Assembly: GCF_040183065.1 (NCBI RefSeq)
Contig: NC_091120.1
Location: forward strand, 191,721,627-191,785,626
DNA from: Periplaneta americana
Lineage: Eukaryota; Arthropoda; Insecta; Blattodea; Blattidae
Reading direction: 5' to 3'
Length of the DNA: 64,000 nucleotides
The notes under the pieces are model-generated. The model was given only the letters and a program-made list of their open reading frames with translations, was not told the DNA's origin and made no database searches. This document shows, one piece after another, positions 54,645 to 64,000 of the stretch. Both the position numbers and the translations under genes were made by a program. Positions within the stretch are counted from its first letter, which is position 1, and every line of letters starts with the position of its first letter.

Positions 54645-56870
54645 TTTAAAAGTGTAGCCAAGAGAGTAGAACAACAAATTAATATTACTAAATTCAATAT
54701 TTTCAAATTAAAGGACGAGGCAACTAAGCAAAATTATCAGGTCGAAATTTCGAATTGGTTTGCCACTTTAGAAAGTTCCGACGAAGTTGAGAAAGAATTA
54801 GATGTTAATAGCGTGTGGGAAAATATCAGAGATAGTATCAAAATTGCAGCTGAGCAGAGCATAGGTTATTATGAAACTAAGAAAAAGAAACCGTGGTTTG
54901 ATAAAGATTGTTGCATGGTAGTAGAAAGAAGGAAACAGGCAAAATTGAAATTCTTACAGGATCCAGTTGAGGAGAAGAGAGATAATTATTTCAATGAAAG
55001 ACGGGAAGCAAGTCGTACACTTAGGAATAAAAAAAGAGGTTACTTGAAGGAAAAACTGAATGAGGTAGAAACAAATAGTAAGAATAAAAACATTAGAGAT
55101 TTATATAAGTGTATAAAGGAATTTAAGAACGGATATCAACCAAGGGTAAACGTGATCAAGGATGAGAATGGTGACTTGGTTGCAGACTCTCCACCAATCC
55201 TAAACAGATGGAAAAACTATTTTGCGCAACTACTAAATGTACATAGGCCAAATAGAAATGATCGGGACGAAATTGAAATACAAACTGCTGAGCCATTTAG
55301 GCCTATACCTGAATCCACGCTTTCAGAAGTCGAAATTGCGATAGAAAACCTGAAAAAAGTACAAGTCTCCAGGTATCGATCAAATTCCAGCAGAATTAAT
55401 ATAAGAGGGTGGAAGTGCATTATATAGCGAAATTTATAAACTTGTACTTGCTATTTGGGAAAAGGAAATTGTACCAGAACAATGGAAGGAGTCCATAATT
55501 GTACCTATTTTTAAAAAGGGGGACAAAACCAACTGTGGTAACTTTCGAGGAATATCACTTTTGTTGACGTCGTACAAAATTTTGTCCAATATTCTTTTGA
55601 GAAGATTAACTCCGTATTTAGATGAAATTATTGGGGATCATCAGTGCGGTTTTCGGCGTAATAGATCGACTATTGATCAGATTTTTTGTATTCGACAGAT
55701 AATGGAGAAAAAATGGGAGTATAAGGGTACAGTACATGAGTTATTCATAGATTTCAAAAAGGCATATGACTCGGTTAAGAGGGAAGTATTATATGATATT
55801 CCTATTGAATTTGGTATTCCCAAGAAACTAGTTCGATTAATTAAAATGTGTCTCAGTGAAACATACAGCAGAGTCCGTACAGACCAGTTTCTATCTGATG
55901 CTTTTCCAATTCACTGCGGGCTAAAGCAGGGAGATGAACTATCACCTTTACTTTTTAACTTCGCTCTAGAATATGCCATTAGGAAAGTTCAGGATAACAG
56001 GCAGGGTTTGGAATTGAACGGGTTACATCAGCTTCTTGTCTATGCAGATGGCGTGAATATGTTAGGAGAAAATAGACAAACGATTAGGGAAAACACGGAA
56101 ATTTTACTTGAAACAAGTAAAGCGATCGGTTTGGAAGTAAATCCCGAAAAGACAAAGTGTATGATTATGTCTCGTGACCAGAATATTGTACGAAATGGAA
56201 ATATAAAAATTGGAGATTTATCCTTCGAAGGTGTGGAAAAATTCAAATATCTTGGAGCAACAGTAACAAATATAAATGACACTCGGGAGGAAATTAAACG
56301 CAGAATAAATATGGGAAATGCGTGTTATTATTCGGTTGAGAAGCTTTTATCATCTAGTCTGCTGTCCAAAAATCTGAAAGTCAGAATTTATAAAACAGTT
56401 ATATTACCGATTGTTCTGTATGGTTGTGAAACTTGGCCTCTCACTTTGAGAGAGGAACATAGGTTAAGGATGTTTGAGAATAAGGTGCTTAGGAAAATAT
56501 TTGGGGCTAAGCGGGATGAAGTTACAGGAGAATGGAGGAAGTTACACAACACAGAACTGCACGCATTGTATTTTTCACCTGACATAATTAGGAACATAAA
56601 ATCCAGACGTTTGAGATGGGCAGGGCATGTAGCACGTATGGGCGAATCCAGAAATGCATATAGTGTGTTAGTTGGGAGACCGGAGGGAAAAAGACCTTTG
56701 GGGAGGCCGAAACGTAGATGGGAGGATAATATTAAAATGGATTTGAGGGAGGTGGGATATGATGATAGAGACTGGATTAATCTTGCACAGGATAGGGACC
56801 GATGGCGGACTTATATGAGGCCGGCAATGAATCTTCGGGTTCCTTGAAAGCCGTTTGTAAGTAAGTAAGT
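54645..56870 (+). pseudogene. RTE LINE, longest copy (linker, RT and C-terminal domain)
   Basis: Begins in the linker after the missing endonuclease (KKKKPWFDKDC, YLKEKLNEVETNSKNKNIRD, VIKDENGDLVADSPPILNRW). A one-base A insertion near 55350 shifts frame, and a CAA-to-TAA change near 55404 adds a stop. The 428-codon frame from 55561 then holds [65 protein letters not shown] and the C-terminal domain to NLRVP-stop. YADG replaces YADD, losing a catalytic Asp. The tail is AAGTAAGTAAGT. This is a defective relic. Confidence 0.95.
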
Positions 56871-56879
56871 TTATTGTCT

Positions 56880-57239
56880 TGCAGCCCCTAATACTTTGTG
56901 ACAAGGAATTCTACTGTCGCGAGGTGGATACTGTAAAAGATGAGGAGTAACAAGATGTTCTATAAAGAGGTATACTTAACGCGCCACAGATAAGTGATCT
57001 GGTATTTACGTCGTGGTTAGAGTATAGGTAAAAAGAAACGACACGAGAGGTAATTTGGTGTTGAGGTGTGCTGAATTCGAAAGAGTAAAGACAAAGAGTG
57101 TAAAGTTCTACGTTCTTTGAGTCGGAGCCACGAAAGACTTGCGAAGGACGGTGATATGTGATCATATCCTAGGAAAATAGAATGGAAGGTACTGGGCAAC
57201 AGAGCCTACCCGCGCTGCTCGTGACGTCATCTGTTGTCA
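56880..57239. other. No recognised feature
   Basis: Minus-strand frames of 60-84 codons (56911-57199) lack motifs. Confidence 0.4.
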
Positions 57240-58035
57240 AGGCTGGGCCTTTAACATGCCTCTGCGTCTTCATGAAGAAAAATCTAAATTTCTCCATTTC
57301 CATAAAAAGTAAGAAAAACTTTAATTTCTCAGCATAAAAATAAACCATGATATTGATCATTGGGTGGAAGTGTTTCGGAGCCACAAGAGTTTAAAGTTGC
57401 TAATTTTATGAAAATACGATAAATTTAAATATTTTTAATTTAAACACTATGAAGTTCTGATGCCTCAAACTTTTCACAAAGTAGTGTATCATAGTTTATT
57501 TATTTATTTATTTGTTTATTTATTTATTTATTCATTCATTCTGGTGTAGGTAAGGCCATCAGGCCTTCTCTTCCACAACACCAGGATTACAAATACAATA
57601 ATAGAAATAAACAGAAAAAAATACACTATATACAAATTAAAGCTACACAAAAAATAAAGAGAGAGAGAAAAAAACACTATAAACAAAGTAAAGCCACACA
57701 AAAATAAGCACAGTTTGCAGTCACACAAACTTTAAATGAGTGATTAAGTATCATAATTAATTGTATCCTAACTAATTAACTAACATAAACAAGAAACTTG
57801 CAATTTTAATGTAGATTAAAAAAAGAAAAATAAAAAAAAACACAAATCAATACTTCTAGCAATACCTAATAACATTAACTAAGAGAAAATTTTCCAATTT
57901 AATTTTGAATTGTGATAAAGTCCGGCAGTCCCTGACGTCAATAGGTAACGGACAGAAAAAGTTTCATTGTATTTAAAAATTACAAGGACAAATTTCTCTA
58001 TATTTCAGTCGATCTGAGATGGAATAGCCCATACG
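57240..58035 (-). mobile_element. TIR element GGCTATTCCATCTC, copy 2, split by a LINE tail
   Basis: On the minus strand it starts GGGCTATTCCATCTCAGATC near 58035 and follows copy 1 (38314-38665), including TAAATTTATCGTATTTTCAT and TGGCTCCGAAACACTTCCAC. A nested LINE end (57497-57945) interrupts it. The inner part beyond the first ~350 bp of the family is missing. Confidence 0.75.
57497..57945 (-). mobile_element. LINE 3' UTR with (AAAT)n tail
   Basis: On the minus strand the sequence reads ..AGAAGGCCTGATGGCCTTAC then CTACACCAGAATGAATGAAT and an AAAT repeat tail. I associate this palindromic GGCCTGATGGCC phrase with the end of a CR1/Jockey-type LINE. It sits where copy 1 of the surrounding element is continuous. 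Confidence 0.7.
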
Positions 58036-58039
58036 TACT

Positions 58040-59095
58040 TGACGCACATATTCTGAACTCGCTGTAACTTGTCTTGTAGGACTGAATGTGTCTGTATTTG
58101 TAAGGGTGTGATCTTGAGAACAGTACTAAGAGTTACGTCACTTTTTCACTAAGTCCGTAGTTGCAAAAAAGAAGTTTTTAATACGTGAAGCGACTCCCCA
58201 TATCCCGTAAGTAGAAGCCTGGAGTAAGTCCCTTGTAATGAGAGCACTTGTGTCGCTGTTGCACAGTTACTAACGTTGCCACTGGCTTTGCTTTTAAATG
58301 GCGGAGCTGTACTGAATGTTGTCTGGATTACACGCTTACGACTATGAAAATACTTCCTTTACGGTTCCCGTCAGCGTGAAAATTACTCCTCAACCCCACC
58401 CCTCTTTTTTATCAGTTTACTAAGTGGGGGGGGGTATATAGAAAGCATCTCTGCAAAGCCTGTACATTGTGGTGAGGCGCGCCAAAGGAACCACTTTCTG
58501 TTATGTTATCCCCGAGACCGGCTTGGGAGTTGTTCCAGCTTTGATTCACAGACCTCAGATCGGATTTATACCGATTTGTTATTGCTTTCTCTTGGTCATC
58601 CACTCTATCTGTTTTCTCCCACTTTAAATCTCTATATATCTTTGTCTTCCTACCCTGCTTACACGGTCTCCACTGTAAGCAAATGCAAATGAAAAAAATG
58701 GTGATTAATTTAGATTTAACAACCGGCCTTGTTCCTGCTGTTAATCTGAAATTTATAGAACAGGACAAGAAAATGCGAATTGCTTCCTCTGAGACGCTCT
58801 TAATGCGACACTAGAAATACGCTGCTTTGAATTCCCCTTCGATATTTATGATTTTGCCTATTTTCTGGAATAGAGTTGAGGATTCACCTGCTCTCCTATT
58901 GCTGGTAATTTATTCAGCCTACTCTGGGAACTTACAGCATGGTGGTACTTTTCTCTTTTTCCGTTCGCCAAGATTTCGATTTGCAAGGCCATTTTATTCG
59001 GTTTAATAACATTTTGTTCAGCTTTCCCGGACAAATTCTAGGACAGAAAATCTTAGATTCACGTTTTAAAATGTATTTTTCAAAAATAGGAGCCC
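58040..59095. other. Unassigned; contains a 118-codon minus-strand frame
   Basis: The minus frame 58412-58768 (MSCSINFRLTAGTRPVVKSK...) is long for this window but shows no domain, signal or repeat partner. The rest is unassigned. Confidence 0.3.
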
Positions 59096-59099
59096 ATTA

Positions 59100-60790
59100 A
59101 CTCCTTAATTAATATTTCCAGTCATTACTTAACAAATTCATCCATTCTTTCACACGTACGCCTGATTATATTCAACCCATATCTCATTAATTCGATTTTC
59201 CATTCATTCGCGCTTCGAGTCATCCATTTCTTTATTAGTCCGTTAGTACGTACTTTACTTAGTCCGTTCGTTTGTTCTTAAATGATTTCGTTCTTTTCTG
59301 AATCGTTCGTTCTGTAATTCCTTCTGTCATTCGTTCAACCGATCTTTAATTAGTCCTTTATCCATCAAATCGAAAGGGCATTCTTCAATTCGTCCGTCCG
59401 TTTTTTAATTAGTTCGTCGTCCTTTCAATTCTTCCGTTTATTTCGTTAATTCTTTCGTTTGTTCTTTCAAGTCGTCCGTTTATTTAAATAATTTTTCCGT
59501 TTGTTCTTTAATTCGTCCGTTTGTGTAATTAATTCTTCCGTTCTTTAAGTTCTCCATTTATTTAATTCATTCTTCTATTTGTTCTTTAATTCGTCGTTTA
59601 TTAAATGAATTCTTCTATTTCTGCCTTAATTAACCCGTTTATTTCATGAATTCTTCCGTTTGTTTTTAACTCGTCCGTTTGTTTTTAACTCGTCCGTTTG
59701 TTTAATTAATTCATTCGTTTGTTCTTTAACTCGTCCGTTTGTTTAATTAATTAATTCGTTTGTTCTTTAACTCGTCCGTTTGTTTAATTAATTCGTTTGT
59801 TCTTTAACTCGTCCGTTTGTTTAATTAATTAATTCGTTTGTTCTTTAACTCGTCCGTTTGCTTAATTAATTCATTCGTTTGTTCTTTAACTCCTCCGTTT
59901 GTTTAATTAATTCATTCGTTTGTTCTTTAACTCGTCCGTTTGTTTAATTAATTCATTCGTTTGTTCTTTAAGTCGCCCGTTTGTTTAATTAATTCATTCG
60001 TTTGTTTTTTAACTCCTCCGTTTGTTTAATTAATTCATTCGTTTGTTCTTTAACTCGTCCGTTTGTTTAATTAATTCATTCGTTTGTTCTTTAAGTCGCC
60101 CGTTTGTTTAATTAATTCATTCGTTTGTTCTTTAACTCGTCCGTTTGTTTAATTAATTCATTCGTTTGTTCTTTAAGTCGCCCGTTTGTTTAATTAATTC
60201 ATTCGTTTGTTCTTTAAGTCGCCCGTTTGTTTAATTAATTCATTCGTTTGTCCTTTAAATCGTCCGTTTGTTTAATTAATTCATTCGTTTGTTCTTTAAG
60301 TCGCCCGTTTGTTTAATTAATTCATTCGTTTGTTCTTTAATTCCTCCATTAGTTCTTTAATTCCTCCTCTATTCTTTAATTCCTCCGTTATTCTTCAATT
60401 TTTCCGTCATTATTTCATTCCTCCGTTAATCTTTAATTCCTCCGTTATTCTTCAATTTATCCGCTAGTTATTTAATTCCTCCGTTAGTTATTTAATTTTC
60501 CCATCAGTTCTTTCATTCCTTCGTTAACTCTTTAATTCATCTGTTATTCTTTAATTTCACGTTATTATTTAATTTCTTCGCTAGTTCTTCAATTCCTCTG
60601 CTAATTCCTTAATTTCTTCGTTATTCTTCAATTTCTCCGTCAGTTCTTTAATTCCTCCTTCAGTTCTTCAATTCCTTTGTTATTTCTTTAATTCTTCTGT
60701 TAGTTCTCAAGTTCATTAAACTTCTTTAATTTTTCCTCATCTTCATTAATTCATTTGTTAGTTCTTTAATTCGTTCCTTTATTTCTTTGT
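59100..60790 (+). repeat. Minisatellite array, ~41-bp unit built from two ~20-bp halves
   Basis: The core 59640-60345 repeats CGTTTGTTCTTTAACTCGTC + CGTTTGTTTAATTAATTCATT about 16 times at 37-41 bp. On both sides the array degenerates to single ~20-bp units (TTCTTTAATTCCTCCGTTAG), the likely ancestral monomer. ACTCGTC and AGTCGCC variants alternate in blocks. Confidence 0.92.
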
Positions 60791-61570
60791 CCCTATATTT
60801 TCATTTTCCGTCTCATTAATGCTTTCTCTCTTGTAGTCGTCCTGTTATTCTGTAATTATTTCTTTCTGTCTTTCGTCGGACATAAAATAAAATAAAAAAA
60901 AACATAATTACGATGATGAAGGAAATAATGACGACGACGACGACGATAATGATGACGGTAAGACGGAGTGATATAAAATTTATATCCTATTTAATAGCAT
61001 ATGTGATGCTCCAAGTGAGATGATGGTAGCGACACGTGTCACTGACGCCCTAAGCGTGATTCGTATCTTCCTAGCTATCTGTTGGTCCTGTAACTTTTTC
61101 CTGGGGGAGCTGCAGTCCGTCTTTCTTACCCCTCATTTACGCGCACTGCCGTTATTAACAGTAGTAAATTCACAGTGTAAACGTTGGTATGCAATTTTCT
61201 CCATTCTTTTGTGCTCGCCCTCATCCCTAAGGTTTAAATGTTCTTGTCAGCACTTTGTTACTGTTTCCTCCCCCTCCCCTCACGGGGAGACCGCATTTTA
61301 TGCACTGCATTCTTAACAGCTTCGCATTGTGCTAGAAAGTAGCCTATATTCTGTTGCATTTGCCTTGGAATTCAGCGTCGTAACTTCCAGGCATGGTTAA
61401 CCGCCGGAGAGTTTTTCTTACCAGGTTGGCGTGCACTATATGCACTTGCACACGGCAGTGTCTGTGTATCGCAGCAGCCTCTTTCAAGTAAAGGAGGCTT
61501 GAAAAAACTCCATTGATTACAGACATTTTGCTGGAGACTTATCAGGAATTAAATATTTACATTTACATAA
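60791..61570. other. Unassigned; short GAC repeat
   Basis: GACGACGACGACGACGA at about 60932-60947. A 98-codon plus frame at 61020-61316 has no recognisable domain. Nothing else supported. Confidence 0.35.
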
Positions 61571-61576
61571 AATTCT

Positions 61577-62009
61577 TTTGTGGAAACGTACGAACTAGAA
61601 CACCATTTGTAGACACTGCTCCACAAGGTCTTCTGTGATGATGGTTGGCCTCCCACTGCGCTCCTCGTCATGCACATTTTGGCGTCCTGCTGAAAATTGT
61701 CTACAGCAGCAACGCACCGTCTGCTTGCTCATGACGTTAGACCCATAGACAGGCACAGCTGACGATAAATTTCAATCGGCGCCATGCCCTGTGCATTCAA
61801 AAACTGTATCACTGACCGCACTTCACACGCTGCGGGAGCTGGAATAGGAACGTCCATATTCAACCAATGCAACGAAGCTACTGAGAGCACTCGGGAAGTT
61901 CCGCTAGCGCATGCGCAATGCCTGGACATTATCACGTACACGCAGTCCCTTCGCGCAACATATGTTTGGGACGAGTGAGAAAGTTACTTTATGGACGTGC
62001 CTCATATGT
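61577..62009 (-). pseudogene. Mariner transposase N-terminus (HTH) with 5' terminal repeat
   Basis: The terminus on the minus strand reads GAGGCACGTCCATAAAGTAA then CTTTCTC, a mariner-type end. The ATG at 61857 opens MDVPIPAPAACEVRSVIQFL, NAQGMAPIEIYRQLC, then after a frameshift VYGSNVMSKQTVR and QNVHDEERSGRPTIITEDLV. This is the two-HTH N-terminal domain of SETMAR/Mos1-like mariners. The catalytic domain is missing. Confidence 0.9.
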
Positions 62010-62110
62010 ATTTACATTTAAAAAATTCAAAATGTACGTTTTTATGTGAAATAAAATGTAAAATATATGGTCAGGTGACCTTGTCCGAAACTTAAAACAC
62101 AATTATTACG

Positions 62111-62761
62111 ACATAAAATTTACTCTGTCACACGTTAAAAGTGTTAAAATTGTTGAAAAGGTATTTACCTTCGACAGACGGCCCGTTTCGACGCTATTTG
62201 TCGTCGTCTTCAGTGTCTCTTGAACCACTGCTGATTTTGGCTCTGCGATGTGCAGTTCTCGATGGTAGGGGTGGGGGTGTGTTGCTCCTATGGTGGGGGT
62301 TGGTTGTCTGTATGCCATGACGTACTATGACGTCAAACAATGTGTGCGTATTGAACTGTAGTTGCGTATTAAGTATATATTATATTGTGGGTGTGCTATT
62401 GTATTCTTATATATTTCGTATTGTTCTAGGATGTTTAACTGTGAACTTTTTGGTGTGATGTGTAAAATTTCCATACAATAGCACACCCACAATATATACT
62501 TAACACGCAACTACAGTTCAATACGCACACATTGTTTGACGTCATAGTACGTCATAGCATAGAGACAACTAACCCCCACCATAGGAGCAACACACCCCCA
62601 CCCCTACCATCGACAACTGCACATCGCAGAGCCAAAATCAGCAGTGGTTCAAGAGACACTGAAGACGACGACAAATAGCGTCGAAACGGGCCGTCTGTCG
62701 AAGGTAAATACCTTTTTAACAATTTTAACACTTTTAACGTGTGACAGAGTAAATTTTATGT
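62111..62761. mobile_element. Foldback palindrome, ~290-bp arms, 68-bp loop
   Basis: 62111-62404 and 62473-62761 are reverse complements with only a few mismatches and small indels. Landmarks occur in both: TTCGACAGACGGCCCGTTTC, GTCGTCGTCTTCAGTGTCTC, GGGGTGGGGGTGTGTTGCTC and TATGACGTCAAACAATGTGT. The loop (62405-62472) is unique. No coding. It looks like a foldback DNA element or a recent inverted duplication; a read-through transcript would form a long double-stranded hairpin. Confidence 0.95.
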
Positions 62762-63441
62762 TTTAACAAAGTGTTAACGAGAACTTTAATCAATGAATTA
62801 TTACGAGTTTATATTACAGCGCAAATAAAATATTAGTTTACATAAGAATCCTAACCCTAATTGTTGTGTAGGATAGTCGTGTAAAATCTGAGTTATTTAT
62901 GCTTATATCCACTTAAAGATGTAAACAGAGTATAAATTGACGTACTGTATAGTACTGTAGAATCTTTTCTTGGGCACAGAATTACCGCCGGACAGTATTC
63001 CGTACGCTATAATCCGTGGCGGCACAAGGTAATCGAGAAGCTGGAAATGAACTGAAGGGTTAGGGATACACCGCCTGTTTGTCGGGCCGCAGATAATCTG
63101 GAAGTTTCTACCCCACCGAGGCGAATTACCGCCGTCCCTCGACGGGCTGCGATCACACCCAGAGTATTGAATACGCGCAATTGCTGATCAGCCCTGCGGC
63201 TGATTGCAGCGTCCGAAGTATGGGAGTACGTGCCTTCTTCGGTGGAGGCTGCTGCTCACACACGACCCACTGGAAAATGGGCAGCCGTTGAAGGGTGTAG
63301 CTATAGTTACAGGAGAGACTTTCTCGTATTCACTTTTTCCTCACCATCGTTTTGTTCTCTCCTTATTCTTCCCTCTTTCTTTTCCTTTATTATACAGAGT
63401 GTTTAAAAGAAATACAGACTAGAGATCCACTTTTAGGGTGC
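62762..63441. other. Unassigned, with a G+C-rich patch
   Basis: 62990-63300 is G+C- and CpG-rich compared with its surroundings. A 72-codon frame at 63204-63422 has no motif. Possibly host DNA. Confidence 0.35.
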
Positions 63442-63618
63442 TATTCATAGACATTTCGCTAGCCCGCGCTACGAGCGTGCTAAACTCGCCCCGGCTATCG
63501 ACTGGTTATTTTTACAGGATTCATATCATATCATATCGTTAACACTGGTTTATGAATACGAAAAACGTTAGTTCGCTGATCATCCACCGGAAGCCTGCGC
63601 TAAGAATGTCTATGAATA
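63442..63618. mobile_element. Small TATTCATAGACAT MITE, unoccupied copy
   Basis: The ends TATTCATAGACAT and ATGTCTATGAATA are inverted. It matches 46130-46540 minus its SINE. The site GTTAACACTGGTTTATGA at 63537-63554 is intact here. Confidence 0.88.
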
Positions 63619-63681
63619 CTGCCCTAAATGTCCAAAATTTTAATGAACATTATATTAAAATACACTAAATTATGACCAGAA

Positions 63682-63940
63682 ACATATCGAGGGTTCAGAA
63701 TGACAAAGTTCTATGTAGTGTTTAGTAAATTTTACAGGAGAGCATTTTAAAAGTTTGGTGTTAATAAAGTCAGTGCAATAAAACCTTTTCAAACTAACTT
63801 TATCACGAACAATAATTGAAATACCAACATACAATTTATATGGTAGATAGCTGTGAAGTAGCAGAATTCAATGCAACAAAAATCTCAATTTTGCTAAAAA
63901 ATGTGAGATAGAACCTTGTCATTCTGAGCCCGCGATATGT
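63682..63940. mobile_element. MITE with ACATATCG...TTCAGAATGACAA inverted ends
   Basis: The left end ACATATCGAGGGTTCAGAAT and, inverted, the right end ACATATCGCGGGCTCAGAAT are near-identical over about 35 bp (into TGACAA.GTTCTAT). 259 bp, non-coding. Confidence 0.85.
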
Positions 63941-64000
63941 CCAATTAATTACAACAGTGGCTCCCAAGGAGTCGTCGCGAGAGATAAGCGGTGTCTCCAG

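Noticed and set aside
58412-58768. 118-codon minus-strand frame as a gene
   Set aside because: No motif, no sensible start context, and its length is within chance expectation for this window.
61020-61316. 98-codon frame with hydrophobic start
   Set aside because: No family match; the hydrophobic stretch is weak and the following sequence is not conserved with anything seen here.

Overview
The window looks like intergenic, transposon-saturated DNA from a large insect genome, most likely a cockroach (Blattodea, Periplaneta-like). The RTE-type LINE protein, its (AAGT)n 3' tail and several tRNA-derived SINEs match what I remember of cockroach sequence; no search was run, so the species is an inference. 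I found no host protein-coding gene, no rRNA, no functional tRNA and no CRISPR. Every recognisable coding stretch is a decayed transposase or reverse-transcriptase fragment, and most long open frames are artefacts of simple repeats (TTTA, CAT, ATT).

Layout. 0.1-1.2 kb: Tc1/mariner-like deletion derivative with long inverted arms. 2.5-3.1 kb: Harbinger-like MITE. 3.6-6.9 kb: satellite arrays and TTTA low complexity. 7.0-10.7 kb: SINE pieces, an internally deleted RTE element and two other LINE fragments. 11.2-12.1 kb: complete non-autonomous Helitron. 12.3-14.7 kb: mariner-like relic split by an hAT-like element that itself carries an RTE piece. 15.7-16.8 kb: Harbinger relic. 17.9-21.2 kb: an ACAGGG-family element split by an hAT with a BED finger. 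21.9-25.4 kb: two nested DNA transposons and RTE pieces. 27.5-32.7 kb: mariner-like, Jockey-like, RTE and SINE copies, a second ACAGGG element, a repeat with a hairpin tail and another RTE piece. 34.4-41.3 kb: two TIR elements, minisatellites and a third ACAGGG element. 41.4-46.5 kb: RTE piece, SINE, TIR-derived minisatellite, hairpin-tail repeat and a tandem MITE pair. 46.8-48.4 and 54.6-56.9 kb: the two longest RTE copies. 49.6-54.2 kb: MITE, Jockey piece, 66-bp-arm hairpin, hairpin-tail repeat/Helitron chimera and a transposase C-terminus. 57.2-60.8 kb: TIR element with nested LINE tail, then a 1.7-kb minisatellite. 61.6-63.9 kb: mariner relic, a foldback palindrome with arms near 290 bp, and two MITEs.

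The window's main value is as a readable insertion record. Target-site duplications (TSDs) can be read directly for at least eight insertions, and in three cases a paralogous repeat in the same window gives the empty site. The strongest leads are the giant palindrome at 62.1 kb, the mini-RTE at 7.5 kb, the TIR-derived minisatellite at 42.2 kb, the foldback at 51.5 kb and the short template-switch hairpin at 32.1 kb.
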